In this document: in pieces, positions 17,542 to 26,873 of the stretch | Position numbering within the stretch: position 1 is the first letter of the stretch | Layout: the number at the start of each line of letters is the position of its first letter | From: Dorea_A sp016295505 | Lineage (GTDB): Bacteria > Bacillota > Clostridia > Lachnospirales > Lachnospiraceae | Assembly: GCF_039832105.1 (NCBI RefSeq) | Contig: NZ_JBDOHS010000005.1 | Location: forward strand, 62,001 to 126,000 | Direction of reading: 5' to 3' | Length of the DNA stretch: 64,000 nt | Notes under the pieces: generated by a model | Database searches by the model: none | Told to the model about the DNA's origin: nothing | Seen by the model: the letters and a program-made list of their open reading frames with translations, nothing else | Made by a program: the position numbers and the translations under genes

Positions 17542-18240
17542 CTACAGACGATTTTTCAGCAATACGAGCGCCTGAACTATGATCGCCGCATGATCTGCTG
17601 CCAGCATCCCCATCTCTTCGACAGAATACTTTTCTTCCCTGATCAGTCCACACGTCATATCTCGTTTTACCACGGCCGTTGTGTCAAGCTCACGGTCTGC
17701 ATTTTCTATGTGAAGTACATAGAGATCCTGCTCCCGATCCTTTGTCCATTCTGTCTGCTTTAACTCCAGTCGGACATCACACCATGCTGCATCCGCTGCA
17801 TCATCTCCCGCCTGTACCTCTACCTGTTTCTCTTCTACCAGTGCCATATATGCTGTTGTGATCACACGTGTTCTGGGATCCCTGTCGCAATCTCCATATG
17901 TCCCGATCTGCTCCATCACGAGGCCTTTCACCCCGGTCTCTTCTTCCAGCTCCCGTCTGGCCGTATCATCCAGATTCTCATCCAGATTAATGAACCCTCC
18001 CGGCAATGCCCAGTATCCGATACTTGGATGATTTTTTCTCTTCACCAGCAGAATTTTCAGGCCCGAAAGAGACGCCTCCAGCTGATCTGTATATGCAAAT
18101 ATAACCGCATCCGTCGTGCAGCTCGGTGTACGATATCTGTATGGATCATACGCTTCCAGAAATTCCTCCAGTGTCTGTCCATTTGCATTTTTTTCTCCTG
18201 TTCCTTTAAATCTTGACACATCTTTTAAAAATGACGGCAT
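17542..18240 (-). CDS. Nudix hydrolase
   Basis: 232 residues with a complete Nudix box at 82-104: Gly82, Glu88, Arg96-Glu97 and Glu100-Glu101-x-Gly103 (GFINLDENLDDTARRELEE...). The substrate could be ADP-ribose or another nucleoside diphosphate derivative; sequence alone does not decide. The C-terminal 80 residues show no clear NrtR winged helix. Start ATG 18240 follows AAGGA. It lies 28 nt downstream of the MATE gene and 89 nt upstream of glnS, all on one strand. Confidence 0.9.
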   Translation of the reverse strand: MPSFLKDVSRFKGTGEKNANGQTLEEFLEAYDPYRYRTPSCTTDAVIFAYTDQLEASLSGLKILLVKRKNHPSIGYWALPGGFINLDENLDDTARRELEEETGVKGLVMEQIGTYGDCDRDPRTRVITTAYMALVEEKQVEVQAGDDAADAAWCDVRLELKQTEWTKDREQDLYVLHIENADRELDTTAVVKRDMTCGLIREEKYSVEEMGMLAADHAAIIVQALVLLKNRL

Positions 18241-18268
18241 ACTTTTTTCCTTCTTTCCTTTTCTACAT

Positions 18269-19606
18269 TTATTTTTTTAACGTCATCCAGGTTCCTTTCC
18301 ATGCATAGAGAATGATCAGAATCATTCCCATAATCCAGGATAACGGATATACGCACATCAGTCGAAACAATTCATGAACCTCATGAAGCGCCACCGTAAT
18401 CCAGATTACACGAAATACACACAAGGAAAACAGAATAATCAACATCGGCTGAAGTGTATGACCGGTTCCCCGGATACTTCCCGCCATGACATGCAGGATC
18501 GAAAGAGACCAGTAGAACGGACAGAAAAACTTCATAATATAGACTCCATATTCCACTACTTCCCGGTTATCCGTAAATACGCCTATCACCTGAGGTGCAA
18601 AAATCAAAAGCAGAATTCCTGTTATGATCGTATATATCACGCTCATTGCCAGCGAGACATACATTCCTTTTTTTACACGGTCATATCTGCCAGCTCCTGT
18701 GTTTTGTCCGACAAATGTGGTAGCTGCTGTACTGAAGCTCATAACCGGAAGAATGTTAAATCCGTCAATCTTAATATAAGCCGCAAATCCCGCCATCACA
18801 TCCGCACCAAAACTGTTCACACTGGACTGTACGATTACATTGGAAAATGAGATCACCACATGTTGAATACCGGTCGGAAGTCCGACTTTAATAATCCTTG
18901 CCGGCAACTGGTCATAGAACCGGATCTCCTTAAGCCTCACCTGATAGCATTCCCTGCTGCGAATCAGAAAACGCAGAATAAAAATGCAGGACAAAAGCTG
19001 ACTGATATCCGTTGCCAGAGCAGCTCCGACAATTCCCATATGAAACACTACAACCAGCAGAAGATCCAGTAAAATATTGGAAACTGCCGCAATGATCAGA
19101 TAGATCAGTGAACGTCTGGAATTGCCTACCGCATTCAAAATCCCCGCGGACATATTGTAGATGACAGAAAAGAAAATACCGCCAAAATAAATCTGAAGAT
19201 ACAGAACTGCCTGTCCAAACACCTCCTGTGGTGTTCCCATCACTCTTAAAAGTACCGGAACCAGAAGGACTCCGGCTATCGTCATAAAAGCACCTGCCAC
19301 CACTGCAATCGCAAGTGTTGTATGAACTGCTTTTCTTACTCCTTCTCTGTCCTGCGCGCCAAATAGCTGTGCGATCACGACTCCCGCACCTGCAGACGCT
19401 CCCACGCAGAATCCGATCAGAAGATTAATAACCGATCCACTGGAACCAACTGCCGCAAGAGCCTCGCTTCCAATATAATTTCCCACAATGATCGAATCCA
19501 TCGTATTATACAATTGCTGAAATAAATTCCCCAGAATCAGCGGAATTGCATAAAACAACAGGTTTTTCCAGATAGCGCCTTCTGTCATGGCTGTTGTCTT
19601 CTTCAT
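18269..19606 (-). CDS. MATE family efflux transporter
   Basis: A 445-residue inner-membrane protein with about 12 hydrophobic segments in two similar halves. The family start is clear (AIPLILGNLFQQLYNTMDSIIVGNYIGSEALAAVG, given here in part as LYNTMDSIIVG), with SAGAGVVIAQ and FVGQNTGAGRYDRVKKG in the second half. It probably exports cationic drugs or metabolites with sodium or protons. Start ATG 19606 has GGAAAAGGAT upstream. The tRNA-Thr gene and its terminator lie directly upstream; no separate promoter was found. Confidence 0.92.
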   Translation of the reverse strand: MKKTTAMTEGAIWKNLLFYAIPLILGNLFQQLYNTMDSIIVGNYIGSEALAAVGSSGSVINLLIGFCVGASAGAGVVIAQLFGAQDREGVRKAVHTTLAIAVVAGAFMTIAGVLLVPVLLRVMGTPQEVFGQAVLYLQIYFGGIFFSVIYNMSAGILNAVGNSRRSLIYLIIAAVSNILLDLLLVVVFHMGIVGAALATDISQLLSCIFILRFLIRSRECYQVRLKEIRFYDQLPARIIKVGLPTGIQHVVISFSNVIVQSSVNSFGADVMAGFAAYIKIDGFNILPVMSFSTAATTFVGQNTGAGRYDRVKKGMYVSLAMSVIYTIITGILLLIFAPQVIGVFTDNREVVEYGVYIMKFFCPFYWSLSILHVMAGSIRGTGHTLQPMLIILFSLCVFRVIWITVALHEVHELFRLMCVYPLSWIMGMILIILYAWKGTWMTLKK

Positions 19607-19635
19607 ATCCTTTTCCTCTTTTCTTCATACCAAAG

Positions 19636-19663
19636 AAAAACCCTTGATAATCATCAAGGGTTT
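19636..19663 (-). terminator. Terminator of tRNA-Thr
   Basis: AAAACCCTTGAT, loop AATC, ATCAAGGGTTTT: a 12-bp stem, 7 nt after the tRNA 3' end, followed on the minus strand by TTCTTTGG. Confidence 0.8.
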
Positions 19664-19669
19664 TCCGTA

Positions 19670-19742
19670 AGCTGCCTAGCGGAATCGAACCGCCGACCTC
19701 CGCCTTACCAAGGCGACGCTCTACCGACTGAGCCAAGGCAGC
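19670..19742 (-). tRNA. tRNA-Thr (anticodon GGT)
   Basis: Cloverleaf on the minus strand: acceptor GCTGCCT/AGGCAGC, D-arm GCTCAGTCGGTAGAGC, anticodon stem TCGCC/GGCGG (first pair T-G) with loop TTGGTAA (anticodon GGT, reads ACC), and T-arm with GGTTCGATTCC. No CCA is encoded. Confidence 0.96.
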
Positions 19743-19768
19743 ACGCATATGTGATATGCAACATTGAT

Positions 19769-19798
19769 AATATACAATATTAGAGGTCGATTTGTCAA
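19769..19798 (-). promoter_or_regulatory. Promoter of tRNA-Thr
   Basis: TTGACA (19793-19798), 18 nt, TATATT (19769-19774) on the minus strand, just after the sigH stop. Confidence 0.6.
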
Positions 19799-19808
19799 CC
19801 TTATTCTT

Positions 19809-20423
19809 TTATTTATTTTCTGATTTCAATATCTTTTCTGTCTTGCCCTTGATTCTCTGAAGCGCATTGTCAATCGTCTTTGGACTGCGGTCCAGAAGTC
19901 TTGCAATCGTCCGGTAATCTGTTCCAAGCAGATGAAGGTACAGCACTCTGTTTTCCAGATCGCTCAGACTTTTCTCCAGACGGCTTTCGATCAATTCTGC
20001 AAATTCCCGGCTTACAAACAGTTCCTCCGGATTGGTCTCTTTCGAAGCTTCCACTGTATCGATCAGAGAACTCTGATCTTCTCCTTTTTCATACAGGGAG
20101 ACATAACTGTTCAGCGGACTGTGTTTCTTTCTTTTGGAAGCCTCGATCGCTGAATACATCTGTCTGGTAATACACAGCTTGGCAAAACTGAAAAAAGAAG
20201 TCTCCTGTTCTGGATCATAGTCCTGCACAGCCTTGAACAGTCCGATCATCCCTTCCTGAATCAGATCGTCATTTTCTCCGCCGAGAAGATACATGGCATT
20301 TGCCTCCTTGCGGACCAGATACTTATATTTCTCCATGATATAGTCCATGATCTTTTTGTCTCCGCTTCTTTGCATCCGGATCAGCTGCTCATCCGTCATC
20401 TGATTATAATTCGTCTTTCCCAT
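19809..20423 (-). CDS. sigH: RNA polymerase sigma factor SigH (sporulation)
   Basis: A 204-residue sigma-70 family factor for the transition to stationary phase and sporulation. Region 2 reads DDLIQEGMIGLFKAV and FAKLCITRQMYSAI, and is followed by KHSPLNSYVSL, typical of Spo0H. The region 4 helix-turn-helix is YRTIARLLDRSPKTIDNALQRIK. The start is ATG 20423, one base after the rlmB stop; the frame reaches 20483 inside rlmB. The ribosome site is weak, so translation may depend on coupling to rlmB. Gene order matches other Firmicutes. Confidence 0.94.
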   Translation of the reverse strand: MGKTNYNQMTDEQLIRMQRSGDKKIMDYIMEKYKYLVRKEANAMYLLGGENDDLIQEGMIGLFKAVQDYDPEQETSFFSFAKLCITRQMYSAIEASKRKKHSPLNSYVSLYEKGEDQSSLIDTVEASKETNPEELFVSREFAELIESRLEKSLSDLENRVLYLHLLGTDYRTIARLLDRSPKTIDNALQRIKGKTEKILKSENK

Positions 20424-20424
20424 T

Positions 20425-21177
20425 CTACTGTAATCTCTGTCTGACGATCTCATAAGCCAGTACACCTGCTGCCACAGATGCATTCAGAGAGTCAATATCT
20501 CCTTTCATCGGAATGCTGGCAATATAATCACAGTGATCTTTTACCAGCCTGCTGACACCCTCCCCTTCATTTCCGATCACCAGTCCGATCGGTCCTTTCA
20601 GGTTCAGATCATACATGGAGCTGCCTCCCATATCGGCACAGACAAACCAGAGGCCTTTTTCTTTCAGTTCCTCCATCGTCCTTGTCATGTTGGTCACTTT
20701 TGCCACAGGTGTATAATTCAGAGCTCCTGCCGAAGTCTTTGCCACCGTAGCCGTAAGTCCCACAGCCCGCCTTTTCGGAATAATCACTCCGTGTGCTCCT
20801 GCTAGATTTGCCGTACGGATGATCGCTCCCAGATTATGCGGATCCTCAATGTTGTCCAGAAGGATCAGAAATGGATCCTCCCCGCGCTCTCTGGCAAGTT
20901 CCAGCATATCCTCTACTTCTGAATACTCATAAGCCGCCGCAAGTGCAATCACTCCCTGGTTCTTTCCCGTTGCGGACAACTGTGACAGTCGTTCCTTTTC
21001 CACAAACTGGATCAAAGTATCATGCTTCCTTGCTTCTCTTACAATCGTTCGTACCGGACCATCCTGACACCCGTCCAGTACATACAGCTTATCGATCGGC
21101 TTTCCCGACCGGAATGCCTCCAGAACGGCATTGCGCCCTTCAATCATATTTTCATTCACATGTTTTTCGTTATTCAT
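20425..21177 (-). CDS. rlmB: 23S rRNA (guanosine-2'-O-)-methyltransferase RlmB (SpoU family)
   Basis: Methylates the ribose of a 23S rRNA guanosine using SAM. 250 residues: an N-terminal substrate-binding domain (IEGRNAVLEAF, about 12-90) and a SPOUT domain with the three motifs DNIEDPHNLGAIIRTA, IGNEGEGVSRL and SLNASVAAGVLAYE. Start ATG 21177 follows AAGGAG at 5 nt. It lies 9 nt after mrnC in the cysE operon. Confidence 0.95.
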   Translation of the reverse strand: MNNEKHVNENMIEGRNAVLEAFRSGKPIDKLYVLDGCQDGPVRTIVREARKHDTLIQFVEKERLSQLSATGKNQGVIALAAAYEYSEVEDMLELARERGEDPFLILLDNIEDPHNLGAIIRTANLAGAHGVIIPKRRAVGLTATVAKTSAGALNYTPVAKVTNMTRTMEELKEKGLWFVCADMGGSSMYDLNLKGPIGLVIGNEGEGVSRLVKDHCDYIASIPMKGDIDSLNASVAAGVLAYEIVRQRLQ

Positions 21178-21186
21178 ACAGACTCC

Positions 21187-21630
21187 TTATACACTTTCCA
21201 GACTATCTAATCCTATTTTAACCAGATCCAGCATTCTTTTCCACTCTTTTTTCAGATACAGATATCCCATCAGAGCCTCAAATCCTGTCGCTCTGCGGTA
21301 ATCGGTAATAGACTGGTTCTTGGCGGGTGATATACTTTTGGCATTTCTTCCTCTTTTATACACTGCATGCTCATCCTCCGTCAGATGTTCCTGTATCGTA
21401 CGCATCATTCTGGACTGCGCAGACGCCTGTACCAGAGAACTGGTCATTCGGTGCAGTTTCTGTACCTGTTTATTCCCTTCATTGATCACCAGGGATTTGA
21501 TGATCAGATCATAGATGCTGTCCCCGATATATGCCAAAGTAAGAGGTGAATATTCTCTGATATCCACCTCCTGCATTTGAAACAAGTCCTGCATATAAGT
21601 GTCAAACTGCCACTCTACGCTCTTTTCCAT
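21187..21630 (-). CDS. mrnC: Mini-ribonuclease III
   Basis: A 147-residue RNase III catalytic domain without a double-stranded RNA-binding domain; it trims 23S rRNA precursor in Bacillus. The catalytic motif is YIGDSIYDL (Asp37, Asp41), with a second acidic site near FEALMGYLYL. Start ATG 21630 overlaps the cysS end by 16 nt and has AAGGAG at 4 nt, so translation is coupled. Confidence 0.95.
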   Translation of the reverse strand: MEKSVEWQFDTYMQDLFQMQEVDIREYSPLTLAYIGDSIYDLIIKSLVINEGNKQVQKLHRMTSSLVQASAQSRMMRTIQEHLTEDEHAVYKRGRNAKSISPAKNQSITDYRRATGFEALMGYLYLKKEWKRMLDLVKIGLDSLESV

Positions 21631-23021
21631 TGTACTCCTTCTCGGGTATCTTTTAATACAATACCCTTCTCAAGTAATTCATCTCTGATTGCATCCGCTC
21701 TGGCAAAATCCTTTGCCTTACGCGCTGCCTGACGCTCTTCGATCAGTTTTTCGATCTCTTCGTCCAGCATTTCTTCCTTTTTATCTACGATCAGTCCGAG
21801 AACATCGGTAAGCTTCACCAGAAGATCAAACATAGCCTGAAGATATTCTCTGGAACTGTCTGCTGCCACAGTTGTATTGATATATTTCACCAGATCAAAA
21901 ACTGCTGCCACAGCATCTGCCGTATTGAAGTCATCGTCCATCGCAGCTTCAAACTTCTGAACGAATTCATCTGCCTTTGCATATGCTTCTTTCTCTTCTT
22001 CCGTGATGGCTTCTGTTTTCGCATTACCCATTAAGAATTTCAGGTTGTCAGCTGCATTGACAATACGTTCCAGACCATTCTTGGATGCTTCCATCAGATC
22101 GGCACTGAAGTTCAGCGGACTTCTGTAATGTGCACTCAACATAAAGAATCTCAGTACCTGAAGATCGTACTGCTCGCTGATTTCACGAACCGTACGGAAG
22201 TTGCCGAGAGATTTGCTCATCTTACGGTTATCAATGTTCAGGAATGCATTATGCATCCAGTATTTTGCAAATTCCTTGCCGTTGGCTGCTTCACTCTGAG
22301 CAATTTCATTTTCATGGTGTGGGAATACCAGATCTTCCCCACCTGCGTGGATGTCGATCTGCTCTCCCAGATATTTCTTTGACATCTCAGAGCACTCGAT
22401 ATGCCATCCCGGACGTCCTTCACACCATGGAGAAGTCCATGCCGGCTCTCCTTCTTTTTTCGGCTTCCAAAGTACAAAATCCAGCGGATCCTCTTTCTCA
22501 TCCTCTCCGGTTACCAGAAGAGAACGTTCACCGGAGCGAAGATCATCCAGGTTCTTATGGGAAAGCTTTCCATAATCCTTAAACTTTCTGGTACGATAAT
22601 ACACGGTACCGTTTTTCTCATAAGCATATCCCTTGTCGATCAGCGTCTGGATCATATCTACCATCCCACAGATTTCTTCTGTCGCCAGAGGATTCTTGGT
22701 TGCCGGCTTGATATTCATGCCATCCATATCTTTTTTGCACTCTGCAATATAACGCTTGGATATCTCATCAGAAGAAACGCCTTCCTCAATCGCCTTTTTG
22801 ATGATCTTATCGTCTACATCCGTAAAATTAGACACATAATTTACATCATAGCCTTTATACTCAAAATATCTTCTGACGGTATCAAATACGATCATCGGCC
22901 TTGCATTTCCGATATGGATAAAGTTATAAACAGTCGGACCGCATACGTACATCTTAACTTTTCCTTCTTCCAAAGGTACAAATTCTTCTTTTTGTCTGGA
23001 TAATGTGTTAAATATTTTCAT
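21615..23021 (-). CDS. cysS: Cysteinyl-tRNA synthetase
   Basis: Charges tRNA-Cys. 468 residues: zinc ligand Cys27 in MYVCGPTVYN, HIGN motif (36-39), ECSEMS with the second zinc cysteine, GGEDLVFPHHENE, and KMSKSLGN. Start ATG 23021 follows AGGA and overlaps the cysE end by 14 nt. Regulated with cysE by the upstream cysteine T-box. Confidence 0.97.
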   Translation of the reverse strand: MKIFNTLSRQKEEFVPLEEGKVKMYVCGPTVYNFIHIGNARPMIVFDTVRRYFEYKGYDVNYVSNFTDVDDKIIKKAIEEGVSSDEISKRYIAECKKDMDGMNIKPATKNPLATEEICGMVDMIQTLIDKGYAYEKNGTVYYRTRKFKDYGKLSHKNLDDLRSGERSLLVTGEDEKEDPLDFVLWKPKKEGEPAWTSPWCEGRPGWHIECSEMSKKYLGEQIDIHAGGEDLVFPHHENEIAQSEAANGKEFAKYWMHNAFLNIDNRKMSKSLGNFRTVREISEQYDLQVLRFFMLSAHYRSPLNFSADLMEASKNGLERIVNAADNLKFLMGNAKTEAITEEEKEAYAKADEFVQKFEAAMDDDFNTADAVAAVFDLVKYINTTVAADSSREYLQAMFDLLVKLTDVLGLIVDKKEEMLDEEIEKLIEERQAARKAKDFARADAIRDELLEKGIVLKDTREGVQWKRA

Positions 23022-23727
23022 CGTTCTTTTCCTTTCCTTCTAATGTTTTCGAATGATCCTCTTCTTTACAGTTTTTACATTTCATCTGTTTTTCCATCTC
23101 GAGGATCTGTCTGTGCATTCGCAGGTTGTCTTCCTGCAGTGCCATGATATCATTGCTGATCGGATCCGGAAGATGTACCTGATCCAGATCCAGACGCGGA
23201 ATCTTCTCATCACCCATCTTCACAATTCTTCCCGGAACACCTACAACCGTACAGTTCGGCGGCACTTCTTTGAGAACGACACTGCCGGCCCCAATCTTGG
23301 AATTCTCCCCAATGGTAAATGAACCCAGGACCTTCGCCCCGGCACTGACCATAACATTGTCCTTCAGCGTCGGATGACGTTTTCCCTTTTCTTTTCCGGT
23401 TCCTCCAAGGGTTACTCCCTGATACAGTGTAATATTGTCTCCGAGCTCAGCTGTCTCTCCAATGATCACGCCACTTCCATGATCAATAAAAAGCCCTTTT
23501 CCGATCTTTGCTCCCGGATGAATCTCGATTCCCGTCTTTCTGGCTGCTCTCTGAGAGATCCATCTGGCCAAAAAATAATGTTTTTTCAGATACAGCTTAT
23601 GTGCAACCCTGTAATGCAGAATTGCCTTAAAACTGGAATACAGGAATACCTCCATATTAGACTTGATTGCAGGATCTCTCTCCCTGATCACCTGAATCTC
23701 CTCTTTCACATATGATATCATACCCAT
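23008..23727 (-). CDS. cysE: Serine O-acetyltransferase
   Basis: Makes O-acetylserine, the precursor of cysteine. 239 residues: an N-terminal helical region and a left-handed beta helix of hexapeptide repeats. The catalytic stretch is FIDHGSGVIIGETA and the acetyl-CoA loop is GGTGKEKGKRHP. The C-terminal tail is longer than in E. coli, and ends in a helix with CKNCKEED, a possible metal site. Start ATG 23727 lies 8 nt after AAGGAGAGG; the longer frame to 23793 runs into the T-box terminator. First gene of cysE-cysS-mrnC-rlmB-sigH. Confidence 0.94.
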   Translation of the reverse strand: MGMISYVKEEIQVIRERDPAIKSNMEVFLYSSFKAILHYRVAHKLYLKKHYFLARWISQRAARKTGIEIHPGAKIGKGLFIDHGSGVIIGETAELGDNITLYQGVTLGGTGKEKGKRHPTLKDNVMVSAGAKVLGSFTIGENSKIGAGSVVLKEVPPNCTVVGVPGRIVKMGDEKIPRLDLDQVHLPDPISNDIMALQEDNLRMHRQILEMEKQMKCKNCKEEDHSKTLEGKEKNDENI

Positions 23728-23772
23728 GACAACCTCTCCTTTTGATTCAACTGAATAAGTTTTTATAGCGTA

Positions 23773-24090
23773 AAAAAACTTCGTCTCCTGCAATACAAGA
23801 GACGAAGTATATCCGCGGTTCCACTCTTATGAAAGAATCTCTTCTGTACCATCCCGTAAGACGAACGAAAACATTCTACACTCAATACACGTAACGTGTG
23901 TAATCCCGTATCCGGCTAATGATCCTTCCGCATCAGATACTCACATGCAGTCAGTCTTTTCACCAGATCGACTCCCGGACGCACTTCACAGCTACTTTGC
24001 TTAAAACTGCTTTCAGCCGGTGACAGTTTTTCTCTGAAAGCTCCATAATCTGCTACTCTTTCCGTTCTACGTCTTTGCCATATTGATTAT
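23773..24090 (-). promoter_or_regulatory. T-box leader (cysteine) of the cysE operon
   Basis: The minus strand has the T-box consensus AGAGTGGAACCGCG (about 23812-23826) followed by a terminator: ACTTCGTCTC pairs with GAGACGAAGT, then TTTTTTT (23773-23810). Stem I lies at about 23960-24080. The codon TGC (23981-23983) in GAAGTGCGTC is the best specifier candidate, matching cysteine and the genes controlled. Confidence 0.9.
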
Positions 24091-24119
24091 ATATTATGCG
24101 AAAACGCAGAATTTGTCAA
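24091..24119 (-). promoter_or_regulatory. Promoter of the cysE T-box operon
   Basis: TTGACA (24114-24119), 17 nt, TAATAT (24091-24096), immediately after the histidine kinase stop. Confidence 0.7.
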
Positions 24120-24120
24120 C

Positions 24121-26169
24121 CTATTTCCACCGAATCTCCACCTTAAACAGATCTGCCTCTGTCTCAATCTTCAGCTTTCCTTTCTGAAGTTCCACAAAAC
24201 TTTTCACGATTGCAAGGCCGAGACCGGATCCTTCTGTATTTCTGGAACTGTCTCCCCTTACGAAACGTTCCGTAATCTCCTCCGGATTAAAGTCAAGCTC
24301 TTTTGCAGAAACATTTTTCATGCGCACTATCGTTTCTTCTCCTTCCCGGCAGATATCCACATAGACCCTCGTATGAGGCAGCGCATACTTCACAATGTTC
24401 ATCAGCAGATTTTCAAAAATGCGGTATGTCTTCTGACTGTCCAGCGATACAATAATCTTCTCCGGATCGAATTTGCACCGGAAGTCGAGATCTGCTTTCG
24501 TAATCTTATCCTCCAGTTCCAGTTTGACCTGCTTGAAGAGATTCACAATATCCACATCCGTGATATTCAGTGTCACATTTTTGCTGCTTGCCTTGCTGAC
24601 TTCAAACAAGTCTTCGATCAGCACCTTCAGACGCATGGACTTGCGATCCAGGACATCGATATATTCCTTTTGTTTTTCCGGATCCTTTTCCTCCTTCAGA
24701 AGATTCACATATGTGATAATCGCTGTCAGCGGCGTCTTCAGATCATGTGAAACATTCGTAATCAGTTCCGTCTTCATGCGCTGACTCTTTACCTCTTCAT
24801 CCACCGCTTTTTTGAATCCTGTCTGAATCTTCTCAATCTCTGTTTTAAACGGTGCGAATATGCCAAGATCTTCCGTGATCTCTACTTCCAGATTGCCTTT
24901 TGCGATCTCTTCTGTAGCCTTTAACAGTACGGCATACTTTTTCTGCAAATCTCTGTAAACCTTTCGGATAATCAGGAATAATACAACCGAATACACAACC
25001 AGTGCCATAATTCCAAAAAACCAGAAGCAGCAGATTGCTGTCAGAATCACAAAATTCCATAACACTATTTTCAGGATTATCCGGTTGTTCTTTTCCTTGA
25101 AATCAATACTCATAAATGCCTGATATTCTTTCCTGATCCATTCTCTTCCTTTATTGACCACGAATATCACCGCCTTCTTTATGTATCTCCACACCGGGCA
25201 GATCCATGTACGTTCTCTTATATATGTCCGGACTCCCATCACAAAGATCTGGCGCACACAGGATGCTGCCCAGTAAGTAACCGCAAATACAAGTGTCCAG
25301 ACTGCAAAATCCAGAATATCTATCATCCCCTTGCTTCTTTTGAGCAGCCACCCGCACTGATTGAATGCAACGACAGTCACTGCCAGAAAGACAGCTGCCG
25401 CCGCCTCAAAAGGAGCCTGAAAGATCTTTTCTCTACCGGTCTGCAAGAAAGGGATCGCCGGATAAAGGCATGCCAGGATTGCCAAAACAGCCATCAGCAT
25501 TGCAATCATACTGTACATCTGATCCGGTGCATCCATTCCCTCGTAATACCAGTCATCCAGATACGTCTGCATATTATCTTCTGTCATAGCAAACAGATAC
25601 GTCCGATTTTGGGGAACCGAGAGTTGTTCTTTCCACTCCTCATGATTTTCGTCAAACCGATTCAGAATCTCTCGAAGATATGTCGTCTGCTCCTTCTTAT
25701 AATCACTCTGCCGGATGGTAACCTCAGGCGTCCCATTTTCATCATATGTAATAATCATTCCAATGGCATAGGAACTCAGTTTATTTTCCGACAGAGACTG
25801 TTCGGATTCCACAACACTTTTTGTTATGATTTTTCCATTCTCATCCTTCACCTGATATTCCAGATACGGATAAAAACAGTCGAAATCATTCAGTTCCTCC
25901 GGCATATAGTTTCCCATCCATTTTCTTAATTCTTTCTGATCATTTTCTTCCGTATTCTCTGAATTATACAGAATGTATGAAGTCTCTATGAACTGCTCCA
26001 GAAAACTCTGTGACGTAGCCGATGACCGTTTGGCACGTTCCGCCTGTTTCTGCGCCTCCTGATACCATCCGTGATACTGCGCCATCACCATGATTGTCGC
26101 GGCAATCATCGTAAATGCAATCCATATTGCCGCAAGTTTATGCCTGTTTTTCAATTTTGTATCCAACAC
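24121..26169 (-). CDS. Sensor histidine kinase
   Basis: 682 residues. One helix near residues 13-30, an extracytoplasmic region to about 215, then several helices (about 218-310 and 368-402), a HAMP-like linker (EIAKGNLEVEI), and a kinase core. The phosphorylated residue is His475 (NVSHDLKTPLTAII); the N-box region is ENLLMNIVKYA, and the G-box is GSGLGLAIVKSF. It overlaps the response regulator gene by 32 nt, so they form one pair. The multi-helix membrane part is larger than in classical VanS kinases. Signal unknown; an envelope stimulus is plausible given dedA upstream. Confidence 0.93.
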   Translation of the reverse strand: MLDTKLKNRHKLAAIWIAFTMIAATIMVMAQYHGWYQEAQKQAERAKRSSATSQSFLEQFIETSYILYNSENTEENDQKELRKWMGNYMPEELNDFDCFYPYLEYQVKDENGKIITKSVVESEQSLSENKLSSYAIGMIITYDENGTPEVTIRQSDYKKEQTTYLREILNRFDENHEEWKEQLSVPQNRTYLFAMTEDNMQTYLDDWYYEGMDAPDQMYSMIAMLMAVLAILACLYPAIPFLQTGREKIFQAPFEAAAAVFLAVTVVAFNQCGWLLKRSKGMIDILDFAVWTLVFAVTYWAASCVRQIFVMGVRTYIRERTWICPVWRYIKKAVIFVVNKGREWIRKEYQAFMSIDFKEKNNRIILKIVLWNFVILTAICCFWFFGIMALVVYSVVLFLIIRKVYRDLQKKYAVLLKATEEIAKGNLEVEITEDLGIFAPFKTEIEKIQTGFKKAVDEEVKSQRMKTELITNVSHDLKTPLTAIITYVNLLKEEKDPEKQKEYIDVLDRKSMRLKVLIEDLFEVSKASSKNVTLNITDVDIVNLFKQVKLELEDKITKADLDFRCKFDPEKIIVSLDSQKTYRIFENLLMNIVKYALPHTRVYVDICREGEETIVRMKNVSAKELDFNPEEITERFVRGDSSRNTEGSGLGLAIVKSFVELQKGKLKIETEADLFKVEIRWK

Positions 26170-26839
26170 CCCACACCACCTTCAAATATTTTGGATTTTT
26201 TGAATCGATCTCTATTTTTTCACGGATATTTCTCACATGGACCATAATCGTATCCGTATTTACTGCCCGTTCATTCCACACTCGTTCATAGATCTCTTCT
26301 GCAGAAAAGATTCGTCCCGGATTCTTCATCAGCAGCAGTAAGATCTTATATTCTGTCGGTGTCAGTTTCACTGTTTCTCCATCCACTGTCACTTCCATCG
26401 TATCCTCATTGATCTCCAGCCCGCCGATCGTATGAATATTGGCATGTTTTTCGTTATTTTTCAGACGTTCCATAAACCGGCGGTAACGCCGAAGCTGGGA
26501 ATTCACCCTGGCCAGAAGCTCCATCGGAGTAAATGGCTTTGTTACATAATCATCTGCTCCCATATTAAGTCCCATGATCTTATCTACCTCTTCTGATTTG
26601 GCAGATAAGAATATCACCGGAAAATCATACTTTTCCCGCAACCGGATCGTCATCTGAATCCCATCCATCCTTGGCATCATTACATCCACGATCGCCAGAT
26701 GAATTTCCTCTCTTTCAATAACTTCCAGTCCTTCCACACCATCCGCCGCCTGGTACACCTGATACCCCTGACTCCGCAGATAGATCTTTACACCTTCTCT
26801 GATCTCTTTATCGTCTTCCACCACCAGAACATGATTCAT
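26138..26839 (-). CDS. OmpR/PhoB-family response regulator
   Basis: About 233 residues: receiver domain (1-120) with Asp9-Asp10, phospho-acceptor Asp52 (AIVDVMMPRMDG) and the KPF lysine, and a C-terminal winged helix ending in KYLKVVWGVGYKIE. The start is set at ATG 26839 (MNHVLVVEDD, AGGA upstream); ATGs at 26845 and 26854 are in frame and possible. Partner of the overlapping kinase. An 11-bp spaced direct repeat upstream of dedA may be its binding site. Confidence 0.93.
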   Translation of the reverse strand: MNHVLVVEDDKEIREGVKIYLRSQGYQVYQAADGVEGLEVIEREEIHLAIVDVMMPRMDGIQMTIRLREKYDFPVIFLSAKSEEVDKIMGLNMGADDYVTKPFTPMELLARVNSQLRRYRRFMERLKNNEKHANIHTIGGLEINEDTMEVTVDGETVKLTPTEYKILLLLMKNPGRIFSAEEIYERVWNERAVNTDTIMVHVRNIREKIEIDSKNPKYLKVVWGVGYKIEKQA

Positions 26840-26873
26840 TTCCATTCCTGTCATTCCTCTCTTTCTCCCTGTA

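Noticed and set aside
17453..17653. N-terminal extension of GlnRS
   Set aside because: No ribosome site, and the sequence overlaps the end of the Nudix gene in another frame; AGGAG precedes ATG 17452.
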